From positions 1,798,001 to 1,862,000 of the forward strand of contig NZ_VIWX01000001.1 of the NCBI RefSeq assembly GCF_007829955.1: DNA of 64,000 nt, written 5' to 3'. The notes beneath the pieces were generated by a model. It was not told the origin of the DNA, made no database searches, and was given only the letters and a program-made list of their open reading frames with translations. This DNA is from Saccharopolyspora dendranthemae (GTDB lineage: Bacteria > Actinomycetota > Actinomycetes > Mycobacteriales > Pseudonocardiaceae). This document shows, piece by piece, positions 40,370-50,175 of the stretch. How positions within the stretch are numbered: the stretch's first letter is position 1; each line of letters starts with the position of its first letter. The position numbers were made by a program, and so were the translations under genes.

Positions 40370-41218
40370 ATGAGAAGACGCGTCGCCATCGTGACCGATT
40401 CGACGGCTTCGGTTCCGCTCGACGTGGCCGACCGACTCGGAATCTCCATCGTCCAGCTCGAGCTGACAGTGGGCGATGAGCAGAACGACGAGCGCCGAGT
40501 GCTGCACGCCCAGATGGCCGAGGCAATGCGGAACAACGTGCCGGTCGCCACCAGTCCGCCGCCCACTCCCGCGTTCTACTGGAATTACGCCGATGCCGCG
40601 GCCTCCGGCGTGGAAGCGATCATTTCGATCCACATTTCCGAAGGAATGTCCCAAACCTGCCAGGCCGCCCGAATTGCCGCCGCGGAGATCGGCGTGCCGG
40701 TGTACGTGGTCGATTCGCGGCTGACGGGCCTGAGCCTGGGATTCCCGGTGATCGCGGCGGCGGAAGCGGCCGCAGCGGGCGCCAACGCGCACGGTGTGAT
40801 GAACGTCCTGGAGCACCGGCTGCGCAGCACAACGCAGCTGCTCTACGTCGACACGCTGGAGTACCTCCAGCGCAGCGGGCGGATCGGCCGAGCTCAGGCC
40901 CTGCTGGGCCAAGCGCTGTCGATCAAACCGGTGCTGATCATGAAGGACGGCATCATCGACCAGCTGCACAAGGGGATCGGACCGGACCGGGCCCTGCGCA
41001 AGGCCATAGGGACCGCCGCGGAACGAGCGGGCCGCGGGCCCGTCGACGTGGGAGTGGAACATTTCGAGGCCTCCGACCGCGCCAAGCACGTGCTCGACGC
41101 GCTGTGCTCGCAGCTGCCTCAGGTGCGCCGGGTCACGCTGGAGGAGACCAGCGCGATCATAGGAGCCCACACGGGGCCGGGAGCGCTCGGAATCGCGGTG
41201 TCACCCGCGAGCTTCTGA
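40370..41218 (+). CDS. DegV family fatty acid-binding protein
   Basis: This 282-residue protein shows the DegV fold: RVAIVTDSTASVPLDVADRLGI at the N-terminus, ATSPPPTPAFYWNYADAA (~62), HISEGMSQTCQAARIAA with the lipid-contacting Ser, and VDTLEYLQRSGRIGRAQALLG (~160). DegV/FakB proteins bind fatty acids; in firmicutes they feed FakA kinase, and no kinase is near here. ATG 40370 is preceded by TAGCCT 7 bases upstream and no ribosome site, so the message may be leaderless. Confidence 0.88.
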   Translation: MRRRVAIVTDSTASVPLDVADRLGISIVQLELTVGDEQNDERRVLHAQMAEAMRNNVPVATSPPPTPAFYWNYADAAASGVEAIISIHISEGMSQTCQAARIAAAEIGVPVYVVDSRLTGLSLGFPVIAAAEAAAAGANAHGVMNVLEHRLRSTTQLLYVDTLEYLQRSGRIGRAQALLGQALSIKPVLIMKDGIIDQLHKGIGPDRALRKAIGTAAERAGRGPVDVGVEHFEASDRAKHVLDALCSQLPQVRRVTLEETSAIIGAHTGPGALGIAVSPASF

Positions 41219-41499
41219 TTCGCCCGTTCCGCGCAACTCCCGGACCGGACGCTCAGATCGAGCCCCGACTCCGCGAATTGCTCCCCCGAACCGCCTCTCG
41301 CGCGGATGCGGCGTCGACCTCTGCCCTTTTCCCCTGACTTTCCACTCTTTTGAGTGGTGCGAACGTGCGTTCGATGCCGGATACTCGTTGTGGTCCGGCC
41401 CGAAACACTGCACACGGGCACGAATTGCGCACCATTCCTGGGGGAATCATGCGTGCGACCCGCGGCTCGCGCCTGCGCGCGAGCGAATCCGACAGGCGC

Positions 41500-44400
41500 T
41501 CAATCCTCGATCTTGTCCATCGCGCGGTGAATGCGCTTGACCGACACCGGCCGCGGCGTCCCCAGGGACTGGGCGAACAGGCTCACGCGCAGCTCCTCGA
41601 TCATCCAGCCCACATCGAGCAGCGCGGGGCTGGGAGACCGCCCTCGCGGAACGCCGGCCAGCAGCTCCCGATAGCGCTGCCCGACCTCGTCCACCTGGTG
41701 CATCCACTCCCGGTCGCGCTGCGGCTGGTGCTGCGCCTTGTCCAGCCGCTGCTCGATCGCGCGCAGGTAGCGGACCAGGTCGCGAAGCCGGTCGAAGCCG
41801 GTCGCGGTGACGAACCCCGGGTGCAGCAGGCCTTTCAGCTGCCCGCGGATGTCACCCAGCGACTCAGTCGAGATGCCCTTGGGCCGGTCGGCGATCACCG
41901 CCTCGACGTGCTGCGCGGCGACCAGGACTCGCTCGACCTCCGCCAGCACCGCCACCGCGTACTCGCCGAGCCCGGCGCGGACCTTCGCCTCCAGCGAGGC
42001 GTAGGCCTCGCCGTCCCAGGCGGGCCCACCGTTGTCCGCCATCAGCTTGTCCACGGCGCAGCGCACGCAGTCGTCGAGGACCGAATCCAGATCGCCGTAG
42101 AGGCTCCCGCCGAGCACGAGGCGACTGGTCGTGCTCATGCCGCGCCGGATGGACTTCGCGGGCGAGGGCACGTTGAGCAGCAGCAGCCGTCGTGTGCCGT
42201 CCCACAGCGCGCGCTGCTGCTCCCGCTCGGTGTCGAACATCCGCACCGCGACGCTCTCGCCCTCGTCCACCAGCGCCGGGTACGCCTTCACCGCGTGCCC
42301 GGAACGCTGCTGCGAGAAGGTGCGCGGCAGATCGCCGAAACTCCAGGAACGCAGCCCGCCCTGCTCGATGTCGTCGGCCGCGGCCGAGATCTCCTCCCTC
42401 ACCTTGGGTTTGAGCCGCAGCTTCAGCGATTCGAGATCCTTGGACTCGGCCAGCTTGCGGCCCTTGCGGCCCACCACGCGGAAGGTGATCTTCAGGTGCT
42501 CGGGAACCTTGTCCGGATCCCACTCGCCGCGCGGCACGTCGACCCCGGTCAGCTGGCGAAGACTGCGCTGCACGGTCTCCAGCAGCGGGCCGTCATCAGG
42601 TCCCACGCGGGAGATCACGGCCTTGGCGAAGTCCGGGGCAGGCACGAAGTTGCGCCGCGTGTGCTTGGGCAGCGACTTGAGCAGCGTGGTCACGAGTTCT
42701 TCGCGCAAGCCCGGGATCTGCCAGTCGAATCCCTCGCCGTCGATCTGGTTGAGGACCTGCAACGGGATGTGCACCGTGACGCCGTCGGCATCGGATCCCG
42801 GCTCGAACTGGTAGCTCAGATTCAGCCGGTGCTCTCCGTAGGTCCAGTGGTCCGGGTAGTCCTGATCCCTGACCTGCTCCGAGGTCTCGTTGATCAGCAT
42901 GGACTTCTCGAAGTTGAGCAGGTCGGGCTGCTCGCGGCGGGTCTTCTTCCACCACGTGTCGAAGTGCTTGCCGGAGACCACTTCCTCGCCGAGGCGCTGG
43001 TCGTAGAACTCGAACAACGTCTCGTCATCGACCAGGATGTCGCGGCGGCGCGCCCGCTCCTCGAGGCCCTCGACCTCGTCGAGCAGCGCGCGGTTCTGGT
43101 GGAAGAACTCGTGCCGGGTGTCCCAATCCCCCTCGACCAGCGCGTGGCGGATGAACAACTCGCGGCTGACCTCGGGGTCGATGCGCCCGTAGTTGACCTT
43201 GCGGCCCACCACCAGCGGCACGCCGTAGAGCGTCACGCGCTCGGCCGCGACGACCGCGGCGCGGTCCTTCTCCCAGTGCGGTTCGCTGTAGTTGCGCTTG
43301 ACCAGGTGCCCGGCCAGCTGCTCGATCCACTCCGGTTCCACGCGGGCGACGATGCGCGCCCACAGGCGGGAGGTCTCGACGAGCTCCGCGGCCATCACCC
43401 AGCGCGGTGGCTTCTTGAACAACGACGACCCGGGGAACACCGCGAACCGCGCGTTGCGGGCTCCTTGGTACTCGTGGGAACCACGCCCCGGCGGGCCGGA
43501 ACGCTGCGCGCCGTTGCGCTTCTCGACGTCCTTGAGGCCGATGTGCGACAGCAGGCCGGCGAGCAGCGACTGGTGGATGCGGGTGGCGTCGGCGGGCTGG
43601 TCGGCCAGCGTCATCCCCATCGACTTGACCATCTGGCGCAGCTGGCCGAACAGGTCCTGCCACTCGCGCACGCGCAGGTAGTTGAGGAAGTCGTTGCGGC
43701 AGAGCTTGCGGAACTGGTTGGAGGACAGCTCCTTCTGCTGGGTCCGCAGGTGCTCCCACAGGCGCAGGTAGGCGAGGAAGTCGGACTCGGCTTCCTTGTC
43801 GACGAAGCGCGCATGCTTCTGGTCGGCGGCCTGCTGGTGCTCGGCGGGGCGTTCGCGCGGGTCCTGGATGGACAGCGCGGCCACGATCACCAGCACCTCG
43901 CGCAGGCAGCCGTTGCGCTCTGCTTCCAGCACCATCCGCGCCAGCCGCGGGTCGATGGGCAGCTGGGCGAGGCTGCGGCCGACCTTCGTCAGCTTGCGGT
44001 CGGCGGCCGACTTGGTGTTCTCCAGCGCACCGAGCTCGTGCAGCAGGTTGACGCCGTCGGTGATCTGCCTGCGGTCCGGTGGCTCCAGGAACGGGAAGGA
44101 CTCCATCTCGCCGAGCCCCAGGGAGGTCATCTGCAAGATGACCGAGGCCAGGTGGGTGCGCAGGATCTCCGGGTCGGTGAACTCCGGCCGCGACTCGAAG
44201 TCCTCCTCGGAGTACAGCCGGATGCAGATGCCCTCGGAGACCCGGCCGCAACGGCCCTTCCGCTGGTTCGCGGAGGCCTGCGAGATCGGTTCGATCGGCA
44301 GCCGTTGCACCTTGGTGCGGAAGCTGTAGCGGGAGATCCGCGCGGTTCCCGGGTCGATGACGTACTTGATGCCGGGAACCGTCAGCGAGGTCTCGGCGAC

Positions 44401-45468
44401 GTTGGTCGCCAGCACGACCCGGCGCCCGGTGTGGCGCTGGAACACCCGGTGCTGCTCGGCGGCCGTCAACCGCGCGAACAGCGGCAGGATCTCGGTGTCG
44501 CGGAGCTGCAGCTGCGCGAGCGCGTCGGCCGCGTCCCGGATCTCCCGCTCTCCGCTCAGGAAGACCAGGACGTCACCGGGTCCTTCGGCGAACAGCTCGC
44601 GCACCGCGTCGCAGATGGCCTGCGGTTGATCGCGGACGTCCGAAGACGGTTCCTCCTCGTCGTCGGATTCCTCCAGCAACGGCCGGTAGCGCACTTCGAC
44701 CGGGTAGGTGCGGCCGGAGACCTCCACCACCGGGGCGTCGTCGAAGTGCCGGGAGAAGCGCTCCGGGTCGATCGTCGCCGAGGTGATGATGACCTTCAGG
44801 TCCGGGCGCTGCGGCAGCAGCTGCTTGAGGTAGCCGAGGATGAAGTCGATGTTGAGGCTGCGCTCGTGCGCCTCGTCGATGATCAGCGTGTCGTACCGCC
44901 GCAGCAGCCGGTCGTGCTGGATCTCGGCGAGCAGGATCCCGTCGGTCATCAGCTTGACGAGGGTGTCGTCGCCGGTCCGCTCGGTGAACCGCACCTGGTA
45001 GCCGATGGCGCCACCCATCTCGGTGCCCAGCTCCTCCGCGACCCGCTCGGCGACGGTGCGGGCCGCCAGCCTGCGCGGCTGGGTGTGCCCGATGACGCCC
45101 TTGATGCCGCGACCGAGCTCCATGCACATCTTGGGCAGCTGCGTGGTCTTACCGGAACCCGTCTCACCTGCGACGATGACGACCTGGTTGTCCCGGATGG
45201 CGGTGAGCAGGTCGTCGCGCCGCTGACTGACCGGCAGGCTCTTCGGATAGCTGATCTTGGGGACGCCGTCGTGGCGGCGCTGCACGCGCAGCTCGGCCTT
45301 CTCCACCTCGCCGGTGATCTCCGCAGCGGCCGACCGCAACGCCTCGGGGTCGCGGATCTTGCGGGTGCCTTCGATGCGACGACGCAGCCGACGCTGGTCC
45401 TGCAGCATCAGCTCGGGCAAACGGTCCCGCAGATCAGCGAGCGAAGATTTCACAGACGGCGTACTCAT
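41500..45468 (-). CDS. hrpA: ATP-dependent RNA helicase HrpA
   Basis: This ~1322-residue DEAH-box helicase has Walker A GETGSGKTTQ at residues 101-110, DEAH in IIDEAHERSLNIDF (~196), TSATIDPERF (~230), QRKGRCGRVSEG (motif VI, ~400), then ratchet, OB-fold and the long HrpA-specific C-terminal DUF3418 region. It resolves RNA secondary structure or stalled ribosomes in E. coli. The ATG at 45468 is preceded by TATGCT and no ribosome site; an in-frame ATG 34 codons upstream is less likely. It is convergent with degV across a 281-base gap that holds only a weak CCACTCTTTTGAGTGG hairpin. Confidence 0.93.
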   Translation of the reverse strand: MSTPSVKSSLADLRDRLPELMLQDQRRLRRRIEGTRKIRDPEALRSAAAEITGEVEKAELRVQRRHDGVPKISYPKSLPVSQRRDDLLTAIRDNQVVIVAGETGSGKTTQLPKMCMELGRGIKGVIGHTQPRRLAARTVAERVAEELGTEMGGAIGYQVRFTERTGDDTLVKLMTDGILLAEIQHDRLLRRYDTLIIDEAHERSLNIDFILGYLKQLLPQRPDLKVIITSATIDPERFSRHFDDAPVVEVSGRTYPVEVRYRPLLEESDDEEEPSSDVRDQPQAICDAVRELFAEGPGDVLVFLSGEREIRDAADALAQLQLRDTEILPLFARLTAAEQHRVFQRHTGRRVVLATNVAETSLTVPGIKYVIDPGTARISRYSFRTKVQRLPIEPISQASANQRKGRCGRVSEGICIRLYSEEDFESRPEFTDPEILRTHLASVILQMTSLGLGEMESFPFLEPPDRRQITDGVNLLHELGALENTKSAADRKLTKVGRSLAQLPIDPRLARMVLEAERNGCLREVLVIVAALSIQDPRERPAEHQQAADQKHARFVDKEAESDFLAYLRLWEHLRTQQKELSSNQFRKLCRNDFLNYLRVREWQDLFGQLRQMVKSMGMTLADQPADATRIHQSLLAGLLSHIGLKDVEKRNGAQRSGPPGRGSHEYQGARNARFAVFPGSSLFKKPPRWVMAAELVETSRLWARIVARVEPEWIEQLAGHLVKRNYSEPHWEKDRAAVVAAERVTLYGVPLVVGRKVNYGRIDPEVSRELFIRHALVEGDWDTRHEFFHQNRALLDEVEGLEERARRRDILVDDETLFEFYDQRLGEEVVSGKHFDTWWKKTRREQPDLLNFEKSMLINETSEQVRDQDYPDHWTYGEHRLNLSYQFEPGSDADGVTVHIPLQVLNQIDGEGFDWQIPGLREELVTTLLKSLPKHTRRNFVPAPDFAKAVISRVGPDDGPLLETVQRSLRQLTGVDVPRGEWDPDKVPEHLKITFRVVGRKGRKLAESKDLESLKLRLKPKVREEISAAADDIEQGGLRSWSFGDLPRTFSQQRSGHAVKAYPALVDEGESVAVRMFDTEREQQRALWDGTRRLLLLNVPSPAKSIRRGMSTTSRLVLGGSLYGDLDSVLDDCVRCAVDKLMADNGGPAWDGEAYASLEAKVRAGLGEYAVAVLAEVERVLVAAQHVEAVIADRPKGISTESLGDIRGQLKGLLHPGFVTATGFDRLRDLVRYLRAIEQRLDKAQHQPQRDREWMHQVDEVGQRYRELLAGVPRGRSPSPALLDVGWMIEELRVSLFAQSLGTPRPVSVKRIHRAMDKIED

Positions 45469-45580
45469 ACTCCGCACAAGCATAGAGAAGGCCCCTGCGG
45501 AGCTGCCTCCCGATTTCGCCGCATTCACAGGCGAGAGGCATTCGACCGGCCATGTCGTGACGCCGGTCACCGACCAGAGG

Positions 45581-46759
45581 TCAGGTGCGCTCCGCCCGGC
45601 ACAGGTAGGCGACCGCGTGATCCCCGACCCTGGTGATCACGACGCTCGCCTCCTGCGCCCCCTTCGGCTTGAGGCGGCGGCGCAACGCGTCCGGATCCAC
45701 GTCGACACCGCGCACCAAGATCTCCAGCCGGCCCACGTCGTGGCTGCGCAGCAGCGAGCGCAGCGCCTTCTCGTTGAACCGCCCGTGATCGAGAACGCGG
45801 AAGGCCCGCACGCCCGGCGGCGGCACGTCCCCGGTGAGGTAAGCGATGTGCGGGTCGAGCTGGACCAGCCCGTGCCGGGCGGCGTAGTGGCGCACGAGCC
45901 CCGCCCGCACCACGGCGCCGTCCGGGTCGACGATCCACTCGCGCACGTCCTCGGCCGGGCAGTCGTCGGACTCGGCATCGGTGATGGTCCAGGCCGTGCC
46001 ATCCGCTCGCAGCACGCTCGCCCGGCGCCGGACGGTCCGATCGGCCAGCGATCCGAACCACAGAGCGGCCTCCCTGACCTGCCCGGCCAGAGACACCACC
46101 TCGGCCTCGGCGTCGTCGGGAACGGCGGCGAAGTCCAGTCCAGGCGCGCACTTGACCACCAGGTCGCGCCCGGCGTAGACGGCCAGGAGCTCGTCCAGCG
46201 GCGGCACCAGGTCGGCCGGGCTCCAACGGCGCCGACCACCTTCGTCCCGGCGCGCCGGGTCGGCCACCACCGCGGTGTCGCGGGTGACCGGTCTCAGCGC
46301 ATCGGCCTCCGCCACCACAGCGTCGCGACCAGCGCTGATCAGGTTGTGCCGAGCCATGAGAAGCCGCACCCGGTCCACGTCGGATCCCACGCTGCGCTCG
46401 GCAACAGCGGCCACGGCGGCGAGATCGGCACCGATGGAGCAGGTCACGTCATGCACGTCGCGGCCGGCCAAGCGCTGCGCGCGATGCCGCGCGACGGTGC
46501 TCGCGGTGGCCTGCTGCAACGCGGCGTCGGTGAACAGCCAGTCGCCGCTCCCGTCCAGCTTGGACTCGGCTTTGCGCCGCAACACCGCCGTTTCCAGCGC
46601 CGCTGCGGCGAACCGCTCACCGACCTGGCGTCGCGCGGTGGCGACATCGGTCAGCCGCGACTTGCCGGTCAGAGCGAGTCCGGAGAGCTCGGCGACAGCG
46701 GCACGACCCGCCGCCGAGCGCAGGAACGTCACGTCATCGACGTCGAACGAGTAGCCCAC
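45581..46759 (-). CDS. SAM-dependent methyltransferase with THUMP-like C-terminal domain
   Basis: The 392-residue protein has a class I methyltransferase core: VHDVTCSIGADLAAVAAV (~102) for SAM binding and TAVVADPARRDEGGRRRW (~163), which resembles a DPPR-type catalytic loop. The C-terminus RGVDVDPDALRRRLKPKG (~355) is the THUMP-like domain. An RNA substrate is likely but unproven. The mycobacterial counterpart is Rv3037c (from memory). It lies directly upstream of hrpA on the same strand. Confidence 0.82.
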   Translation of the reverse strand: MGYSFDVDDVTFLRSAAGRAAVAELSGLALTGKSRLTDVATARRQVGERFAAAALETAVLRRKAESKLDGSGDWLFTDAALQQATASTVARHRAQRLAGRDVHDVTCSIGADLAAVAAVAERSVGSDVDRVRLLMARHNLISAGRDAVVAEADALRPVTRDTAVVADPARRDEGGRRRWSPADLVPPLDELLAVYAGRDLVVKCAPGLDFAAVPDDAEAEVVSLAGQVREAALWFGSLADRTVRRRASVLRADGTAWTITDAESDDCPAEDVREWIVDPDGAVVRAGLVRHYAARHGLVQLDPHIAYLTGDVPPPGVRAFRVLDHGRFNEKALRSLLRSHDVGRLEILVRGVDVDPDALRRRLKPKGAQEASVVITRVGDHAVAYLCRAERT

Positions 46760-46860
46760 GAAACGCCCCTAGAACGCGCCAGCCGCGAACGGCCGGCGCG
46801 GACCGGGAACCGGAACTCGGTGGGCTCTCGTCACGACTGTCTCGACTGGTCAGGGCAGGA

Positions 46861-47643
46861 TCAGCGACCGGTGAACTTCGCCTTGCCGGGACCGTTCTCG
46901 ACGAACGACTTCATGCCGATCTCCTGGTCCTCGGTTGCGAAGGTGCCCGCGAACAGGTGGGTTTCGAGCTTGAGCCCGTTGTCCAAGTCCACGTCCAGAC
47001 CCCCGTCGATCGCGGCCTTCGCCGCCGCCAGGGCCCGAGCCGCACCTCCGGTGAACTGCTCCGCCCAGCGCTTCGCGGTCGCGTAGACGTCAGCGGACGG
47101 CACGATCTCGTCAACCATGCCCAGCGCGAGCGCTTCGTCCGCCTCGACGAACCGTCCGGTGTAGATGATGTCCTTGGCCTTGCTGGGCCCGATCAGCCGC
47201 GCGAGCCGCTGCGTACCGCCGGCGCCCGGGATGACTCCGAGCAGGACCTCCGGCTGGCCGACCTTGATGTTGTCGGCGGCGATCCGCCGGTCGCACGACA
47301 ACGCCAGCTCGAAACCGCCGCCGAGGGCGAAACCGGTCAGCGCGGCAACCGTGGGCTTCGGGATCGCCGCGACCTGGCTCATCGCGTACGACAGCCCGCG
47401 CTTCTCCTTGTCGGCCATGTCCGCGTAGGACATGTCGGCCATCTCCTTGATGTCCGCACCGGCTGCGAAGACCTTCTCACCGCCGTAGACGATCACGGCG
47501 CGGATGTCCTCGCGCTCAGCGGCCTCGATCGCGACATCGCGAAGCTCGGTCTCGATCTGCCGGTTCAGCGCGTTCATCTTCGGCCGATCCAGCCGGATCG
47601 TGCCGATCGCACCCTCGACCTCAAGCCTGACGAACTCGCCCAC
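46861..47643 (-). CDS. Enoyl-CoA hydratase/isomerase family protein
   Basis: The 260-residue crotonase-fold protein begins EFVRLEVEGAIGTIRLDRP. The oxyanion hole segments are KVFAAGADIKEMADMS (~57) and ALTGFALGGGFELALSCD (~100), with Glu in QPEVLLGVIPGAGGTQRL (~125) and the second acid near 145. The usual activity is hydration of trans-2-enoyl-CoA. The GTG at 47643 has GGAGG 7 bases upstream. It corresponds in place to mycobacterial EchA17 (Rv3039c, from memory). Confidence 0.9.
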   Translation of the reverse strand: MGEFVRLEVEGAIGTIRLDRPKMNALNRQIETELRDVAIEAAEREDIRAVIVYGGEKVFAAGADIKEMADMSYADMADKEKRGLSYAMSQVAAIPKPTVAALTGFALGGGFELALSCDRRIAADNIKVGQPEVLLGVIPGAGGTQRLARLIGPSKAKDIIYTGRFVEADEALALGMVDEIVPSADVYATAKRWAEQFTGGAARALAAAKAAIDGGLDVDLDNGLKLETHLFAGTFATEDQEIGMKSFVENGPGKAKFTGR

Positions 47644-47779
47644 GCAGCAACCTCCTCGTCGAACCACCGCTCTTGCCGCCCGCGAGGCTATCGCGCTGCA
47701 CTCCGGATCTGCTGTGTCACGGATCTCAACCCCGCCGCACATCAGCGAGCCCAGCAAGCGCGCACGCGATTCGCGCAGG

Positions 47780-48568
47780 TCAGGCCCGGCGACGGGCGAA
47801 GTAGCGGTCCCCTGCTCGCTGCAGTTCGAGGTCCTGGTCGAAGGTCTTCGACAGGTTGTCCTCGGTGAGCACGTCGTCGAGGAGGCCCTGGGCGACGATG
47901 GCGCCGTCGCGCAGCAGCAGGCAGTGCGTGAAGCCCGGCGGGATCTCCTCGACGTGGTGCGTGACCAGCACCGAAGCGGGCGCGTCCGGGTCCATCGCGA
48001 GCGTCGACAGGCGGGCGACGAGGTCTTCCCGCCCACCGAGGTCGAGGCCGGCAGCGGGCTCGTCGAACAGCAGCAGCTCCGGGTCGGTCATCAGCGCGCG
48101 GGAGATCACGACCCGCTTGCGCTCGCCCTCCGACAACGTGCCGAACTCGCGGTCGGCGAGGTGCGCGACGCCGAGCAGTTCGAGGAGTTCGACCGCGCGA
48201 TCGGTGTCCATCGCGTCGTACTCCTCGCGCCAGCGACCGAACACCGAGTACCCGGCGCTGACCACGACGTCGCGAACGATCTCGTCTCCGGGCACGCGGT
48301 TGACCAGCGCACCCGAGCACAGCCCGATCAGCGGGCGGATGTCGAAGACGTTCGTCTTGCCGAGCCGCTCACCGAGCACGTCGACGGTCCCGGTGGTCGG
48401 GTGCATCTCCGTGCTGGCCATCTTGAGGAGCGTCGTCTTGCCCGCCCCGTTGGGCCCCAGCACGACCCAGCGTTCGTCGAGCTCGACCGACCAGTTCACG
48501 TCGGCGACCAGCGTCGTCTTGCCCCGCCGGACACCGACGCCGTCCATCTGGATGACCAGGTCCTCCAC
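47780..48568 (-). CDS. ABC transporter ATP-binding protein
   Basis: The 262-residue ATPase has Walker A LGPNGAGKTTLLK (~38), signature TLSEGERKRVVISRALM (~140), and Walker B LLLFDEPAAGLDLGG (~165) with a switch His in VTHHVEEIP. No permease is adjacent; the mycobacterial syntenic gene (Rv3041c, from memory) is also a stand-alone ATPase. The substrate is unknown. GTG 48568 is preceded by GGGAGGTAGAC, which fixes the start. Confidence 0.9.
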   Translation of the reverse strand: MEDLVIQMDGVGVRRGKTTLVADVNWSVELDERWVVLGPNGAGKTTLLKMASTEMHPTTGTVDVLGERLGKTNVFDIRPLIGLCSGALVNRVPGDEIVRDVVVSAGYSVFGRWREEYDAMDTDRAVELLELLGVAHLADREFGTLSEGERKRVVISRALMTDPELLLFDEPAAGLDLGGREDLVARLSTLAMDPDAPASVLVTHHVEEIPPGFTHCLLLRDGAIVAQGLLDDVLTEDNLSKTFDQDLELQRAGDRYFARRRA

Positions 48569-48813
48569 GTCTACCTCCCAGCCGTGACTGACCGCGGCTG
48601 CGCACCAGGCGCGCGCTCGGCGCTCGTCTCCGTCGAGGACCGCCACAGGCTCCGGCCGGTCCTTCTGCGTCCATTGTTCCCGTCCTCACCGCACTCCCTG
48701 CGAGCGGGATGCCGCAGCCGGACGAACACGACCAACCCTGCAGACGGTCCACATCCCGGGAACTCCGTCGCGCCCCTGGCCCTGCGGACGCTCCGGTGCA
48801 ACTATCGATGGCG

Positions 48814-48885
48814 TGTCCGATTCGTTGCTCACCCGCGATCGCGTGATCGACCTGTTCCGGGTCGTCGCCTCCGCCTGTCGCTGAA
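48814..48885 (+). CDS. Putative cysteine-type leader peptide
   Basis: This 23-residue frame starts at GTG and encodes MSDSLLTRDRVIDLF then RVVASACR, followed by TGA. It matches the short actinobacterial leader peptides of the pattern LLTRRxVDLxRVxSALCR found before sulfur genes. The Cys-Arg end suggests ribosome stalling on cysteine codons. A hairpin, AAAGCGG/CCGCTTT, follows at once. No ribosome site precedes the GTG, and AACTAT lies 7 bases before it, so it may be leaderless. The remaining 128 bases to the dioxygenase gene hold no other frame I trust; 48569-48813 holds nothing else I recognise. Confidence 0.7.
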
Positions 48886-49013
48886 AGCGGTCCGAGAGAC
48901 CTCCCGCTTTCCGACTTCATCGCGGCACGACGAATCGTCCAGCCACCCCACCTCTCGCGGTAGGGGTGCCGTGTCGTGCCGGTGCACACCCGCAAGACAC
49001 CTGGAGACACCCC

Positions 49014-49607
49014 ATGAGCATCACGCAGCCCGAGAAGCCGACCTCCCCGCAGTCCGAGTACACCCCGACCGCACCCGTTCCCGCCCTCGGCGAAGCCGAA
49101 CTGCACCCCGCCCTGGATCTCCCCCTGCTGCGGGACCTGATCCACCCCGACCGCCTCAACTGGACGCCGCGCGAGCTCCGAGACCTCACCGGCCTCGTGA
49201 CCAGCGAGCTGACCACGGATCTGATGAACATCGTGCACGTCGACGAGCAGCAGCGGTGGTGGGCCAAACTGGGCCTGACCGCAGGCGTCGAGCTCTGGCT
49301 GCTCTCGTGGACCCCCGGCCAAGGCACGCCCGCCCACGACCACGGCGGGGCATCCGGTTCGTTCTCCGTCCTATTCGGCGCGCTGCGCGAGGACTACCGC
49401 TACGCCAACGGACCGACCCGGACCAAGCACCACGACCTCGGCGCCGGAGTCGGTTTCGGCCCCGGGCGCGCCCACCAGGTCACCAACGTCAGCTCGGTCA
49501 ACTCAGCCAGCGTCCACGCCTACTCGCCGCCGCTGCTGCCGGTCCGCTACTACGCCGACCCCGCCGAGATCCCCGCAGTCCCCCCGCAGCGAAGCGAGGT
49601 CAAGTGA
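49014..49607 (+). CDS. Cysteine dioxygenase family protein
   Basis: This 197-residue cupin has the iron-binding motif in PAHDHGGASGSFSVLFGALRE (~105): His-Asp-His then a downstream His in GRAHQVTN (~157), as in bacterial cysteine dioxygenases that oxidise cysteine or related thiols to sulfinates. The start ATG has TGGAGA 5 bases upstream. The stop shares a base with the rhodanese ATG (TGATG), so the two are co-translated. A cysteine-type leader peptide precedes it. Confidence 0.87.
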   Translation: MSITQPEKPTSPQSEYTPTAPVPALGEAELHPALDLPLLRDLIHPDRLNWTPRELRDLTGLVTSELTTDLMNIVHVDEQQRWWAKLGLTAGVELWLLSWTPGQGTPAHDHGGASGSFSVLFGALREDYRYANGPTRTKHHDLGAGVGFGPGRAHQVTNVSSVNSASVHAYSPPLLPVRYYADPAEIPAVPPQRSEVK

Positions 49608-50035
49608 TGCCCCACATCCCCGAGCCCCGAGAAGAGCAGGTCGGTTTCGGCCCGTACGGAATCGAGCACCTGCTGGCCGAATCGCGCGAGAAGCTCGCGA
49701 GGGTCAGCCCGCACGAGGCCTTCGAAATCCAGCGCGAAGGCGGCCTGATCATCGACATCCGGCCGGAGGCTGATCGCCTCACCGGCGGTGAGATCCCCGG
49801 CGCGCTCACGGTGGAACGAATCGTCCTGGAATGGCGCCTCGACCCGTCCGGAAGCCACCGGCTCACCGGACTGCACCCTGATCGCCCGGTCGTCCTGGTC
49901 TGCAACGAGGGCTACGCCTCCAGCCTCGCCGCCGCCCAGGCCCAGGAACTCGGCCTCACCAAGGCCACCGACCTCGCAGGCGGCTTCCACGCGTGGAAGC
50001 AAGCGGGCCTTCCCACCACCGCCGCCGCGGCCTGA
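49607..50035 (+). CDS. Rhodanese-like sulfurtransferase
   Basis: The 142-residue single-domain rhodanese has its active cysteine in VVLVCNEGYASSLAA (~103), a six-residue loop CNEGYA typical of sulfur-transfer forms. IDIRPEADRLTGGEIPGAL (~52) is the CH2A-like motif. It is coupled to the cysteine dioxygenase and likely handles sulfane sulfur from thiol breakdown. A family A inverted pair begins 4 bases past the stop. Confidence 0.9.
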   Translation: MPHIPEPREEQVGFGPYGIEHLLAESREKLARVSPHEAFEIQREGGLIIDIRPEADRLTGGEIPGALTVERIVLEWRLDPSGSHRLTGLHPDRPVVLVCNEGYASSLAAAQAQELGLTKATDLAGGFHAWKQAGLPTTAAAA

Positions 50036-50038
50036 CCG

Positions 50039-50097
50039 GAGCAAGGGAACCTTCCTGTCATCACCGCCTGGTGAGTGACAGGAAGGTTCCCTTGCTC
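50039..50097. repeat. Family A perfect inverted pair (22-bp arms)
   Basis: GAGCAAGGGAACCTTCCTGTCA (first 20 bases shown as GAGCAAGGGAACCTTCCTGT) at 50039-50060 is the exact reverse complement of 50076-50097, with a 15-base loop. This is the best preserved hairpin of the family. It follows the rhodanese stop directly and could act as a terminator, though no T-run is present. Confidence 0.88.
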
Positions 50098-50175
50098 ACT
50101 TCCGGACCGGGCACGACGACGGCCACGAGCAAAGCGGCCACTCGGACGGTGCCGGTCCCGTAGGCTCCGGGCCTT

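Noticed and set aside
41350-45636. A ~1400-codon open frame on the plus strand opposite hrpA
   Set aside because: It is a mirror of hrpA codon bias in GC-rich DNA; its translation is His/Arg/Gln-rich, low complexity and matches no family.
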